From Trichomonas tenax (taxonomy: Eukaryota; Parabasalia; Trichomonadida; Trichomonadidae), in contig JALKBU010000197.1 in NCBI GenBank assembly GCA_023091735.1, positions 1 to 62,545 of the forward strand: a stretch of DNA of 62,545 nucleotides, read 5' to 3'. Shown here in pieces: positions 29,920 through 40,078 of this stretch (positions within the stretch are counted from its first letter, which is position 1; each line of letters opens with the position of its first letter). The notes under the pieces were generated by a model that ran no database searches, had not been told where the DNA came from, and saw nothing but the letters and a program-made list of their open reading frames with translations. The position numbers and the translations under genes were made by a program.

Positions 29920-31083
29920 ATGCGAAAATCATCATTTTCTTCGAAGAAATATGATATTTTGCAGAAACAATTGAGTCGATACAATCAGGGGCGGAATTTT
30001 GGACACATAGAAAGGGAAATTTCCAATGTAGAATCAAAAATCGAAAATCAAAAAAATGAGATTTCACAAGAAAAGCAACAACACGACGAAAATAAGACAA
30101 AATATGAACATTTAAAAGCTGAGATACAGAAATTAACAGATGATATCAATAATATGAAGTCAGATGAAAACGATTTAGCTGATAAATTAAATAAATGCGT
30201 TAAAAGCTGTGATGATACGAAACGAGAGTCACAGGAAACAGAGAGAGCATGCGAAATTGTTCGTAAAAATTACAAGCAATTAGATGGAAAAATTAATTCA
30301 TTAAGAGAAGAGAATGAAATCCTCAACAATCAACTCAATGAACTTAGTCTTAAAGTCACCCAAAGTACATTCGAAGATTCCAGACTTAAATCAGATATGG
30401 AAAAAATGAAGAAATCAAACAGTGCTTTGATGTTAGAAGTCAATACAATAGAACAAGAATTGCAGCGTAAAAAGAGTCTTTTTGACAATAAAACAGAATG
30501 CATTAAGAAAAATAGAGAACACTTAAGTGCTTTATCGAGAGAAATCGAAAATATACGTGCCGAAATATCAGAGAAAGAGTCTGCCGTTAAAAAAGAAACA
30601 GAAGCAATATTAAATTACCAGAAACAAAAAGAATCACTCGAAAAACAAATAAGAGATCAAGAAAAATCGAACAAGAAAGTACAGGCAGAAATTATTAACG
30701 AAAAAGCAAAGAATGAAGAAAGGAAAAGTGCAATCAAGAAATTCGGAGTTCAAATTCAAACATTAAAAGCAGATTTAGAAGATTCTGAGAAAACATCCAA
30801 AGAAATACGCAATACCCTCATAAATGTTTCAAGTAATTTCCAAGAAAAAACAAAGAAATACGATGAATTGAAAGATAAAATGAGCGTACTTGATAATGAG
30901 AAGCTGAAAAAGGAAGAAGAGTATAAAAAACTTGCTAGAGAGCTTGAAGAGCTTCAAGAAAAGAAAGCAATGCTTTTAAGATCTCCTTCAAGTCCACAGA
31001 GAGATTCAAATCAAAATCGTTCATTATTAGACGAATCAGACACTCCTACACGTGATGACGGATTATTTGAAACTTCAAAATAG
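29920..31083 (+). CDS. long coiled-coil protein
   Basis: A 387-residue protein that is almost entirely coiled coil from about residue 20 to 350. It has continuous heptad periodicity, very high Lys, Glu, Gln and Asn, and no Pro in this stretch. The tail (about 352-387) is Ser/Pro-rich with Arg-Ser-Pro and Thr-Pro sites, typical of phosphorylated tails of cytoskeletal proteins. No motor, kinase or other domain is present. Trichomonads have many such proteins in the pelta-axostyle, costa and basal-body fibres, so a structural role is plausible but unproven. SMC or tethering-factor fragments would look similar. Confidence 0.8.
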   Translation: MRKSSFSSKKYDILQKQLSRYNQGRNFGHIEREISNVESKIENQKNEISQEKQQHDENKTKYEHLKAEIQKLTDDINNMKSDENDLADKLNKCVKSCDDTKRESQETERACEIVRKNYKQLDGKINSLREENEILNNQLNELSLKVTQSTFEDSRLKSDMEKMKKSNSALMLEVNTIEQELQRKKSLFDNKTECIKKNREHLSALSREIENIRAEISEKESAVKKETEAILNYQKQKESLEKQIRDQEKSNKKVQAEIINEKAKNEERKSAIKKFGVQIQTLKADLEDSEKTSKEIRNTLINVSSNFQEKTKKYDELKDKMSVLDNEKLKKEEEYKKLARELEELQEKKAMLLRSPSSPQRDSNQNRSLLDESDTPTRDDGLFETSK

Positions 31084-31324
31084 ATTTTATATTATTTTGT
31101 TTTTTGTCTATTTGTAAATATAATATGTTTAGTTATACTGATTATCAACGGAGTTCCACAACGCAAAAGTGATTCATTTATTAATTATGATAAATTTTGA
31201 TATAAAAGAATAAAATCAATGTCTTTAATAGAATCAGTTGGTTCTTGTGATTTTATGAGTTGTGATGAGTCATATGTAATTTCTGATTTTATGAATTTTC
31301 ATTTATTTGAAAAATATAATATGT

Positions 31325-31879
31325 TTAGTTATCTGGATCGCGGAAAGAGTTCCAAAACAGGAAAATGATGAAAGCGATGGCGACTCTCTTATCTTCTTTG
31401 ACAAGGATCGAAACCCATCCGAGTTTTGGTAAAACAGCAACAAGCTGTGTTTCCACTTCGTCGTTTTGATAGAATTGATCACCGCGATTGTAAAGGAAGT
31501 TATCTGGTTCAGGATTGTTATCACCCTTTGTGAGAATCAACTTTTTAGGACCGACTTTGTGCGTCTCTATCATTCTGTGGACGATTGGAACAGGAGACGT
31601 GTGAATGTTGTAAGCGCAGATTTCGCCATTAGGGAACATCTCGCCAGCTGGCGGACTGACGGCCAAAAGAAGATCACCTCTGATGAAGTCTGGTTCCATA
31701 GAGTTGGAGAGAACGACGACTAATGGCATATTGTTTCTGAAAACTAATGTGAATATCGTCCAAATTAAAGCAGAGCTCAAAACCATGTTAGCGACGTTGA
31801 CTATCCTGTCGAAAAAATAGCCGACGAGGCCACTGTTAACGAAAAAGCGCGTAATAATAGATTCCTTTGCTTTTGACAT
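31325..31879 (-). CDS. SEC11: signal peptidase complex catalytic subunit SEC11
   Basis: A 184-residue ER membrane serine protease that removes signal peptides from secretory and surface proteins. An N-terminal membrane helix lies at about 30-48. The catalytic Ser is in SNSMEPDF (Ser60), and the eukaryotic-type catalytic His replaces the bacterial Lys in PIVHRMIE (His101). The LTKGDNN box holds the third conserved acidic region (Asp120). A second hydrophobic helix lies near the C-terminus (about 165-178), as in SEC11 proteins. Length equals the family norm. A TCATA initiator-like match lies directly upstream of the ATG on the minus strand. Confidence 0.95.
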   Translation of the reverse strand: MSKAKESIITRFFVNSGLVGYFFDRIVNVANMVLSSALIWTIFTLVFRNNMPLVVVLSNSMEPDFIRGDLLLAVSPPAGEMFPNGEICAYNIHTSPVPIVHRMIETHKVGPKKLILTKGDNNPEPDNFLYNRGDQFYQNDEVETQLVAVLPKLGWVSILVKEDKRVAIAFIIFLFWNSFRDPDN

Positions 31880-33499
31880 TTATGATGTCAGATTACGCCT
31901 GACCTGTGTATTGTCATTTGTAAAATCAATTTGTTTGGGCAATTTTTGTATTTTCTGAGATTTTTTATGTTATTTACAGATTTTAATTCAGCCATTATGA
32001 TTCATTTTATGCATAGTATACATATGTCACATTAACTCAGATTACGAAATTTTTCTTTGTGTAAGACCAAAACGTAGACACAATTCAATTTTTGCATGTG
32101 TATAAGGTTATGTTGCGCACTATTCAACTTTGCCCTTAAAAGGGATAATCCAGGAATCAGACTCTTTATCACCCCTTCATTCCAAACTCTCACAAGGCTC
32201 GGAAACTAAGCTAACACATGAACGAATTAGGTCTGGCAGCCAAATCTCCGGCACCTGTCCCACGATTTCCAACTTAATAATATTTGGTAATTTTAATCAA
32301 CTTTTCCCAGTCAACTACTGCTGAAGGATGTATCACATCCGTTCTCATCGTACATTTCCTCTTGCTTCATGTTTTATTCGACTTTTTTTATTTTCATCGT
32401 TAAGCATTATTCGCATTTGCACAGTAAATCAACTAATGTTATAAATTCCATCGTAAATACACGATAACCCATAAAAATCATTTGATAAATTTACGGAAAA
32501 TTCGATTTTTAATTTTTCCTCAAGGTATCAAACAATCAACGTTCTTAAAAATCGATATGCATTACGATTAAAGCATAACCATTATACTCAGATCTCTTTT
32601 TTAATTGATAAATTACAAATTTCCTATTTGGAACCTAGATAATTGATGATATTAAGACTTTAGTTGTCTGCTCTAGGCATTCATCAGCACACACAATTCC
32701 TTACAGAATTTTTAAAGATCGATTTAATATCGATGATAAAGATGAACCAAATTGAAGTTTTTAGGTGGGGTCGTAGACATGAATACCACATTGATGATAT
32801 AGCTCCATTTTGGCTATAGAATTTATTTATTTAGGGGCAGGGTTACTCCCCCTAAATATTTTTTTGGTGTCAAACACTATGTGTATTACAGGCGTGAATT
32901 TTCATTGAAGTCGACATGTGTATGTCAGATGATTTTTTTGGAAATTTTGCTTAGCTTTCGTTTTTGATTAATTAGCTTTGAAACTCTTTGGGGAACTTAT
33001 TTTCATTAAAATTTTATGAAAATATAGATTTGATTTCCTCGGTGGTTCTTTTGTTCAGTAAACTTCTTCTACTCATTTGCTATTGAATTTTTATCAATGC
33101 CAAAACATTATCCACTACAGAGTGTACTAATTTGTGATGTATGTATAATGATTGCACAAATTGAAATATGATTGTTTCGAAGATATTGAATTTAAACTAA
33201 AAGTCGAATTGTTCAATGTTCATCACAAAAAGTACATGACAACAATACAGCTTTGCGATGCAGGAATGATTTGATTGAATAGATTCATGTAAAGTTGGCA
33301 CACAATGATGTATAAATGAATCTCGATCATAATGGTTGTTTCTTGATAAATTTATGGAATATCAAAGAGCTCTCAGATGAGCTTCAGCGATTTAATATAA
33401 CAGGTGGTGATTTGTAGTCATTTTGATGAATAAAGAAAGAATTTTCTTCATTAGGATTTATGTGAATACCATATAAGAAAAAATAAATTATTGTGTCAA
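31880..33499. other. intergenic with a GC-elevated island
   Basis: A 1.6-kb gene-free stretch. Roughly 32100-32360 is clearly richer in G and C than the surrounding DNA and contains short complementary words such as CCCTTAAAAGGG (32132-32143). An open frame at 32130-32324 is not convincing as a protein. A small perfect hairpin, ATTTAGGGG with CCCCTAAAT, lies at about 32830-32860. The GC island could be an unrecognised structured RNA gene or a decayed coding sequence. Confidence 0.35.
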
Positions 33500-33571
33500 G
33501 GTTCCATAGTGTAATGACTATCACTGGGGACTCTGAATCCCTAAATCCAGGTTCGATTCCTGGTGGAACCA
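33500..33571 (+). tRNA. tRNA-Gln (anticodon CTG)
   Basis: A complete 72-base cloverleaf. The acceptor stem GGTTCCA pairs with TGGAACC, with discriminator A at 33571. The D arm spans TAGTGTAATGACTATCAC. The anticodon stem is GGGGA with TCCCT around loop CTCTGAA, anticodon CTG at 33533-33535. The T arm contains GGTTCGATTCC (internal B box). The sequence is close to eukaryotic tRNA-Gln, which also starts GGTTCCATGGTGTAATGG. No intron and no encoded CCA. It is followed two bases later by a TTTTT run (33574-33578) that would end polymerase III transcription. The next start codon is only 54 bases downstream. Confidence 0.96.
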
Positions 33572-33573
33572 AA

Positions 33574-33588
33574 CTTTTTCCTTTTTTG
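33574..33588 (+). terminator. polymerase III terminator of tRNA-Gln
   Basis: Two T runs, TTTTT and TTTTTT, separated by CC, immediately after the tRNA. They are placed as expected for polymerase III termination. Confidence 0.7.
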
Positions 33589-33625
33589 CTTCAAATTGTA
33601 TCTGTACGTTAAGCAGCAAAAGATA

Positions 33626-34555
33626 ATGGCAGAAGAATTAGGAATCACTCTTCGTTCGAAGAAAGAGAACCCACCGCAGACATCAAAGCTTGAGAAGAGG
33701 GAAGAGACAACAAAGTCGACTCGCTTGAGAGAGCCCGAAAATAAGCTAGAAGAAACTCCATTGCCTTCTCCTGCCAAAAAGAAACCAATTGTTATAAAGG
33801 AAAAGAAGCAGGAAATATGGGAGCCAGACGGAACGCTTATTTTATCGCAAGAACAAAAGAAAAAGGAAAATCCGTCTTATATATCTACAGCAGAGAGTAA
33901 AAAAGAATTCTACGAAAGACAAGACAAGAGCTATCAAAGAAGGTTAAATCCAGATCAAATCACAATCAAAGAAGCTTGGTGGCACGAAGAAAAAGAAGCC
34001 GAAGAACATTCTCCAAAGCAGAAATATAAACTGGATCCAAAATCTTTCTTCTCTCGTCAGAAAAAGTCGATTCAAAAAAGAAATGAAGTTCAAACAGAAA
34101 CTAAACCAGTTAAACCACAAATATCAAGCAGATCTAAGGCAATATTAAAGAAAGATCCAAAACCAGTTAAAAAAGAAATCGAGGAATCGAAATATTCTTT
34201 CCATCCTGATCAATCACTTACTATTGACTATCCAACCAGCTCTAAACACATCAGTGTTATGGAAGTTAAGACCCATCTTCTCGACAAAGACATCAGACAA
34301 GAACTTAACGAAGTTGATAATACAATTCTTGAAGAAATTCAGTCTGAATATAAGCAGCCACTGGGTGACATCAAGAAGAGAAACAAATTAGCTAAGAGTG
34401 CACTTGAAAGACGTAAACAAAAGGAGGAAAATTACAAAGTTCCTGAAGAAGAGGAAGGTTTCGAGTATAAACCAATCAATCCGAAAGTCCCGAAGGCAAC
34501 AAAAGAAATGAATTCATACTTTAAGCTATTCAAGGAGGATCCTCCAAAAGAATAA
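33626..34555 (+). CDS. hypothetical charged protein
   Basis: A 309-residue, strongly charged protein (Lys, Glu, Gln, Pro) that I cannot assign. It lacks membrane segments and signal peptide. A block around residues 75-130, containing WEPDGTLILS and an EAWWHEEKEAEEH segment, looks more conserved than the Lys-rich surroundings. Much of the rest should be disordered or helical. Such composition is common in cytoskeletal and cilium-associated proteins of protists, but that is only a guess. The open frame extends upstream into the tRNA through a GTG at 33563; the first ATG is at 33626, leaving a leader under 60 bases. Its promoter must overlap the tRNA gene or its downstream T-rich spacer. Confidence 0.78.
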   Translation: MAEELGITLRSKKENPPQTSKLEKREETTKSTRLREPENKLEETPLPSPAKKKPIVIKEKKQEIWEPDGTLILSQEQKKKENPSYISTAESKKEFYERQDKSYQRRLNPDQITIKEAWWHEEKEAEEHSPKQKYKLDPKSFFSRQKKSIQKRNEVQTETKPVKPQISSRSKAILKKDPKPVKKEIEESKYSFHPDQSLTIDYPTSSKHISVMEVKTHLLDKDIRQELNEVDNTILEEIQSEYKQPLGDIKKRNKLAKSALERRKQKEENYKVPEEEEGFEYKPINPKVPKATKEMNSYFKLFKEDPPKE

Positions 34556-34961
34556 ATGTTTATGTTTGTGTTGGTTATTTGTATCATTGATTTAAACATC
34601 CCTATCTTATTACATCCAATTCTCAAACTCTTTTTGTTTTATTTCATATTTTATATTTTTGATCAAAAATTTGAGTTTCATCAACAATCAATCAAAGCAT
34701 TAAGCTATAAACTTCCTTCTAATTAATATTTTATAAGACACAAATCTAAAAATGGCAAATATATTTTTGATATATATTTTTCAATGGTTTACCAGTATTA
34801 ATATAAAATTTAAAATAAATGTAACACAGATAAGAGAATGAGCAATATTACGGAATGCGTTTCTAAACCAGATTTGTCAGAAGTGTATTGGCTCCACTTT
34901 TTGGGATTTAGCGACCAAAATTGATGAATTTAGAATGTTATACATATATGCGATATATACA

Positions 34962-35005
34962 GATGCCTTTAGTTACCCGGCCAAACGGTTAGAGGCACCT
35001 TTTTT
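34962..35005 (+). other. hairpin followed by T6
   Basis: Arms 34962-34973 and 34988-34999 pair at 11 of 12 positions counting G-U, then TTTTTT at 35000-35005. The shape resembles the 3' end of a small polymerase III transcript. No internal A or B box was recognised upstream, so it may be fortuitous. Confidence 0.3.
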
Positions 35006-35591
35006 ATCAATTTTTTTGACAATTATCGTCTATATATGACTATAATATTGTTAACAACGATATATTAAATTTTAAAAATTGAAATTATTTGTAAAGTTTC
35101 AATTTTTTTTATCTTTACCTTCCATTTTTAGTTATATCCTTGGTCAATCAAGCTTAAACCATTCAACTAAACTCATAACTGGACGGAATTGTGGTCTAGA
35201 AATACATTTTTAACTCATAATAGTAACTAAGAAAATCTCGACATTTTTAAATATCATTTTATATACTAGTGACTTATCATTGAATGTAATGATACTTATA
35301 TATCATGTGCTGCTTTTTTGTTGATTTAATTTGAAATTTGTTGCTAAATTGTAAATTATTGATCAACATTAGCGACAATAGTAAGATTCAACCCGATAGT
35401 ATGTATTCCTATTGTCATTTACACATATTGATCATACTGGAATTGCTGTCTGTGGACACTCGAAGTCAATACACCTCTGATTTGTGCAAATTCAATGTTT
35501 TCAGTTCATTTACGAACATTCAGTCACTAAATACAATAACAAATATATACCCCAAAAAGACACAAAAAGAGACGACGATAAAAACGGTTAT

Positions 35592-35778
35592 ATGACCATT
35601 ATTTTTAAAGTCGAACAAGCAGTATGTATTCGCATGTTTTCTTGGTTACTCCGCAATGACGATAAAAATCCGTGTTGCTGCACACTGATGATAATGACGC
35701 CTGAGCGAAAGTAATCAAGAAATATTTTTTTATTATCAAACTAACACACAGAGTTTTATTCTTTCCAATCAAACTTAA
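35592..35778 (+). other. intron-like signal pair (GTATGT ... ACTAACACACAG)
   Basis: GTATGT at 35622-35627 is followed 112 bases later by ACTAACACACAG (35740-35751), identical to the fused branch-point/3' splice signal of Trichomonas vaginalis introns. It would define a 130-base intron at 35622-35751. An ATG at 35592 directly follows an M3-type AACGGTTA (35583-35590) and opens a 10-codon first exon in phase 0. The spliced frame would then stop after eight codons. A different frame downstream (35754-35933) is open for 59 codons and strongly hydrophobic but does not join in phase. Possibly a decayed intron-containing gene or a spliced non-coding RNA. Confidence 0.4.
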
Positions 35779-36397
35779 TTGCTAAATCCTTATTAGCTAG
35801 CTCATTCTTACTTAATACTATAAACATTTCAAAACTAATAATTTTTTATACTTTTTCTTTTATTGTCACTCTCATATGGTTAGCTTTAGCAACTATTTAT
35901 CCATTACATTTCATTCGAAGTATAGCTAATTGAAAATAATAATAATCAATTAAAATAGTTTAAAATATATTTAAAATTCGGGCTAAGATAGTTCGCATCA
36001 TGTATCGTAGTTTTCTTATGGACTATCAAGATATTCAATATTTTATATATAATTTTCTAATGGTGTCTGTAATCTTCTGGTATAATATACCATATAAGGC
36101 CACTTCAAATAAGTTGTGATAAAAGGTAGAATCTCGAAAATAAATAAAAAATTTGCTATTAATTTTTGAATTAAGAGGCGACATTTAAAGAAATGAATAC
36201 ACAGGCCAAATGAAGTTATATGGTTGAATATCTAAAAATTTAGTTTTGCTCGATAAGAAAGTTATTATAAGGATGCAAGCAGAGTGAGAGGAAGCAGAAA
36301 TAACAGAAGAAGACAAAGAGTTAAGTTGTTATGATGAAAAAAAAGTTCAAAAATTTTCCTATCGTCAAAAAAAGTATAAATTTTTCCGACATGTGAC

Positions 36398-37546
36398 ATG
36401 AAAACAGAGATGTCTAGGTGGGATAAGAAGTGCGAGTTCACGCAAGACAAAGGTACTTACAACTGGATATCCTCCGTTTCTGTCTCTATATCCGGCAACA
36501 TAATTTGCGCCGGGTCTTCTTCAGGCCAAGTATTCGTTTTCGAGAAACGAATCTCTGGCGGCTGTTGGGATCACGTCTACACATGGGGCGCAAACACCAA
36601 AACGATAAATGTCAAAATGCAGAAAGAAGTGAATCCAATTATCGTCGACGCAGAGTTATTCCAAACACAACGAAAATCGCCGCTGCTTTTGACTTCTGGG
36701 CAACAGGACATTCACATATGGTTCATATCCGACAAGGTTGAACCTGCAACTCCTAAAGACTTCGTTCCTCAAGGAATAACTTTTCCACCAATCACAAAAC
36801 GCGAAAGATACATCACAACAAACGAAGTGTGCAGGATTCAGGCCAGGGAGGGAAACACGATATCCGCTGCACGTGCTTGCAATGACGGAATCTCGTTTGC
36901 TTATGCGGAAAATAAAGATATTACGATAGGTCGATTAGATTCTCTCAATCGTAGCACAAATATATACACTAACGAAAATCAATTAACACGACTAGATTTC
37001 AATCCAACAAGTTGCGATATTTTGTTAGCAGGAGATGTTAAAGGTAATATAAACATTATTGACTCACGAGTGGCCCCTAAATTGACAACACCAACTTCTC
37101 GAGCATCATGTGTTAAACCATTAGCAGGAAATTACGTTTCAATCACAGAATGCAAATATTCTCCGGATGGAGTTAATTTATTCACACGACATCCCGGTGA
37201 TATCATGTTCTGGGATTCAAGAAATCTTAAAGATCCGGTAAAAATCATTCCACTCGTTACAGATCATCAAAGATCACATCTCAGCGGCGCAGAAGTCTGG
37301 AGATGCGGTTGGTTTGATGAAAATGTTGTAGCATGTGGAAAATTGGGCGGTGAACTGTCACTAGTAACACAAAGTGGCATTATCGACACTGTTCAAACTG
37401 GATCTAGACGAAATGCATTCCTTTTTTTGAAAGATAGGAAGAAATGGGATCACGAACGTGCTGTTGCAGCAGTTGATTGTTTGAATGGTTCAGTTGCTGC
37501 TGTTTCAAATGGTACAAAATTATATATTTATGATTGCAAACCATAA
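36398..37546 (+). CDS. PP2A regulatory subunit B (B55/PR55-like WD40 protein)
   Basis: A 382-residue WD40 beta-propeller resembling the B55 subunit that directs protein phosphatase 2A to substrates in cell-cycle and cytoskeletal control. Conserved B55 features are an early GNIICAGSSSGQVFVFEKR strand pair, the TRLDFNPTSCDILLAGDVKGNINIIDSR segment equivalent to the B55 EFHP...SSSKGTIRLCDMR region (about 205-235), and a later SPDG...IMFWDSRNLKDP blade resembling the B55 VKVWD(L/M)N blade. It is shorter than human B55 (about 447), with reduced loops, so substrate-groove residues may differ. Two in-frame ATGs four codons apart begin the protein; the first is annotated. It lies head to tail with the cap methyltransferase, 300 bp upstream of it. 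Confidence 0.75.
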   Translation: MKTEMSRWDKKCEFTQDKGTYNWISSVSVSISGNIICAGSSSGQVFVFEKRISGGCWDHVYTWGANTKTINVKMQKEVNPIIVDAELFQTQRKSPLLLTSGQQDIHIWFISDKVEPATPKDFVPQGITFPPITKRERYITTNEVCRIQAREGNTISAARACNDGISFAYAENKDITIGRLDSLNRSTNIYTNENQLTRLDFNPTSCDILLAGDVKGNINIIDSRVAPKLTTPTSRASCVKPLAGNYVSITECKYSPDGVNLFTRHPGDIMFWDSRNLKDPVKIIPLVTDHQRSHLSGAEVWRCGWFDENVVACGKLGGELSLVTQSGIIDTVQTGSRRNAFLFLKDRKKWDHERAVAAVDCLNGSVAAVSNGTKLYIYDCKP

Positions 37547-37846
37547 TCATTTTTTTTTGTTTTTAAAAATAAATATTTCTATATGATATCGGAAACTCAA
37601 ACTAATATTAAAAATATTGAATTCGATATTTGATTTAACTCTTTAAATATAGATCACAAACATGTTATACAGAATAACAATGATCAATAGCAAATTGATA
37701 ATTAAATATATAATTTAATTTAAAAAATTGGGATTGAGGCATAGCTTATTTATGAGTAAAACTATATATATTTTGACTTATATGAGTTGTTTTGATATAA
37801 TAAGTTTATTAAAGGGGACAACAAAATTACAGAGGGTTAAACAAAA

Positions 37847-39847
37847 ATGCTTGAATATCCCAATTTATACAACCCTACCATGGACCCATATTACAACATG
37901 GAGCTTAAGGCTTTGAGGCTGCCGATGCCTTCAGTTAGCTTTTGGGTGAAAAAGAAGCTGGAGACTGATCAGCTCGATTATTATACAGATAGAGATACAA
38001 GATATAGAGAATACATGAGCAAAACTAACAGAGCCGGCATTGTGAGGCCTCCTACTTCACAATATTGGAGAGAATACGCGCAAAATCACAATAAAGTTGT
38101 TTTACCGCATTTAGAGGAACGCCACGATGAAGAACCAGACGTGTTTTACTCTATCGCCGGCGTGAGAATGATGGCGATGGTTGGTGCAACACGTCAAGAA
38201 TTAATTGAAAATTTCGGAAAAATGGGTGAACAAGTCGCAAAAGAGCTTCATATGGTTGATGCTCCGTTTGTAGAAGGATTGAAGTCAGTTTTCGATGTAA
38301 ATATCGATCCAGATGAAGAAATTATTCAAACAGTTAAAACAAATCCAAAATACCCACCAATACGACCACCAGAACTGTTTCCACATCATCAGGATCCAGT
38401 TATTATACAAGTTCCTCCATGCGACGTTGATTTAGAAGAAATTGATGTCGAAAATCTTGTTTATGGTGAGAAAAACGCCGATCTTGGTAAGTCTGGAGTA
38501 TGTAATGAAGGTTTAATCAATGAAATATTTGAAAGAAAGGATGAATTCAGTGCATTTGATGCAAAACAATTTAATGATGCAAGAGTTAAAGCAAATCCAT
38601 GGGAAACAATCGGAAAAGCTATATTCCAGAATCGTGCTGCTATGAAAATGGCAAACTTAGATGCAATTTTCAATTTTACAAATTCACCCATATTTAATTC
38701 AGTTGCACCAGACTGTGGTGACAAAGATGATTACTTCTTCTTCGCAGATATTTGCGCTGGTCCTGGTGGTTTCACAGATTATTTATATTGGAGACTCGAT
38801 GGACGTGCAAAAGGCTTTGGTTTGACTCTCGCGGGTGACCACGACTGGGCGCAGCCTGAGGTCTTCCTTTCACACATTCCAAACTTCACTAAAGTCTACG
38901 GTCCGGAAGGAAATGGTAACATTTTCAACCCTGACAACATCGAAGCTCTTTATTCAGCAATCAACGCAGATACAGACAACAAAATGGTCCAGCTTGTCAC
39001 GGCAGATGGTGGTATGGCTGTTGATGGTGAAGAAAACGCACAGGAACAGGCACACAAGCGTCTTGTTCTCTGTCAATATTTGACAGCGTTGAGAGTTCTC
39101 AGGAAGGGAGGAAGCTTCTTATGCAAGGTATTCGATGTCTATACTGACTTCTCTGTTGAAATGATGTATCTTCTTGCTCAATGCTTCGAGAGGTTCTGCA
39201 TCATCAAACCATATACATCTCGTCCAGCCAACTCCGAGCGTTATGTTGTTTGCCTTGGATTGAGAGAGATGGATCCACCCGCTCGTGCTTTATTCTCTCG
39301 TCTTAATGAATCTGATATATGGAAGGATTCCGAAAAGGAGCCTCTTTCGTTCTTCCCATTCGAAACAATTCCTGAGGACTTCATTCAATATGTCAAGACA
39401 TCCAATGAATACCTCGTCGAATATCAAGACAAGGCTTGCGTCAACTTGCTCACATACGGTTACAACCCAGATCTCAGACCTCTCGACCAGGAGGATGTCA
39501 AGCAGAGGTGCTTGAACGAGTGGAAGATTCCACCAATAGTCAACAAGAGAGATATCATCAAGAAATGCCAAGATTTCAGGCCAAAGGAGAAAAAGCCGGA
39601 TTCAAACACAGAAATTTTATTCCCAATATCGCAAGAACAAGAAAAGAAAACTAAATTCATGCCGCCACCGTCATTCACTAGAATTGACCATAAAGGACAA
39701 CAGATTTATGTATCCAGCTTCGGTGAAACTTTGTCACAAGTTACACAAACAGAAAAAGATCTAAATAAGTTTATCAGATCTGTCGAAATCCGGAAAGAAT
39801 ATGATGACAAGCAAGAGATTTCAAACACAACATTTCCCTTCTCATGA
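37847..39847 (+). CDS. mRNA cap-1 2'-O-ribose methyltransferase (CMTR1-like, FtsJ fold)
   Basis: A 666-residue enzyme expected to methylate the ribose 2'-OH of the first transcribed nucleotide of capped RNA in the nucleus. The catalytic domain spans about 255-490. The K-D-K-E tetrad is visible: Lys267 in NRAAMKMANLD (identical in style to human CMTR1), Asp387 in ADGG, Lys427 in LCKVFD and Glu464 in RPANSERYVV. The S-adenosylmethionine loop is DICAGPGGFTDYLYW at 301-315. N- and C-terminal regions are lineage-specific, and the G-patch and WW domains of animal CMTR1 are not seen. Its presence suggests that this organism makes cap-1 mRNA. Confidence 0.9.
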   Translation: MLEYPNLYNPTMDPYYNMELKALRLPMPSVSFWVKKKLETDQLDYYTDRDTRYREYMSKTNRAGIVRPPTSQYWREYAQNHNKVVLPHLEERHDEEPDVFYSIAGVRMMAMVGATRQELIENFGKMGEQVAKELHMVDAPFVEGLKSVFDVNIDPDEEIIQTVKTNPKYPPIRPPELFPHHQDPVIIQVPPCDVDLEEIDVENLVYGEKNADLGKSGVCNEGLINEIFERKDEFSAFDAKQFNDARVKANPWETIGKAIFQNRAAMKMANLDAIFNFTNSPIFNSVAPDCGDKDDYFFFADICAGPGGFTDYLYWRLDGRAKGFGLTLAGDHDWAQPEVFLSHIPNFTKVYGPEGNGNIFNPDNIEALYSAINADTDNKMVQLVTADGGMAVDGEENAQEQAHKRLVLCQYLTALRVLRKGGSFLCKVFDVYTDFSVEMMYLLAQCFERFCIIKPYTSRPANSERYVVCLGLREMDPPARALFSRLNESDIWKDSEKEPLSFFPFETIPEDFIQYVKTSNEYLVEYQDKACVNLLTYGYNPDLRPLDQEDVKQRCLNEWKIPPIVNKRDIIKKCQDFRPKEKKPDSNTEILFPISQEQEKKTKFMPPPSFTRIDHKGQQIYVSSFGETLSQVTQTEKDLNKFIRSVEIRKEYDDKQEISNTTFPFS

Positions 39848-40078
39848 TAAAATACAACCTTTCCTTATGTTTTATATTATATACTATTAAAATGTTAATC
39901 GAGATATACTATGTTTTAGCACGTGATTTCAATTATATATCTTTTTCTTTGATTTTTGAACCTTTATATTTGAATCACAATTTAATCATTCGCAAATGCT
40001 TATGAAACAATACCAAAAGTTGAGCTATCGTTAGTTTTGCAAGTTTGAGATGCTGAAAGGTTATCTTCAATATCATAA
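39848..40078. other. short intergenic spacer
   Basis: AT-rich spacer with no recognised element between the cap methyltransferase and the GT61-like pseudogene. Confidence 0.5.

Larger units (their letters stand above)
34556..36397. other. long intergenic region with hairpin-T6 and intron-like signals
   Basis: About 1.8 kb without a convincing gene. It contains a short hairpin followed by six Ts (34962-35005) and an isolated 5'/3' splice signal pair at 35622-35751, both listed separately. The remainder is AT-rich and featureless. Confidence 0.45.

Noticed and set aside
32130..32324. 64-codon open frame in the GC island
   Set aside because: No recognisable protein features. The frame starts without a plausible initiation context, so the GC island itself is reported instead.
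32100..32340. SRP RNA, snRNA, RNase P or 5S rRNA
   Set aside because: A CAGGTGCCGG stretch on the minus strand looked like SRP helix 8, but the matching AGCAG side and tetraloop are missing, and other core motifs were absent.
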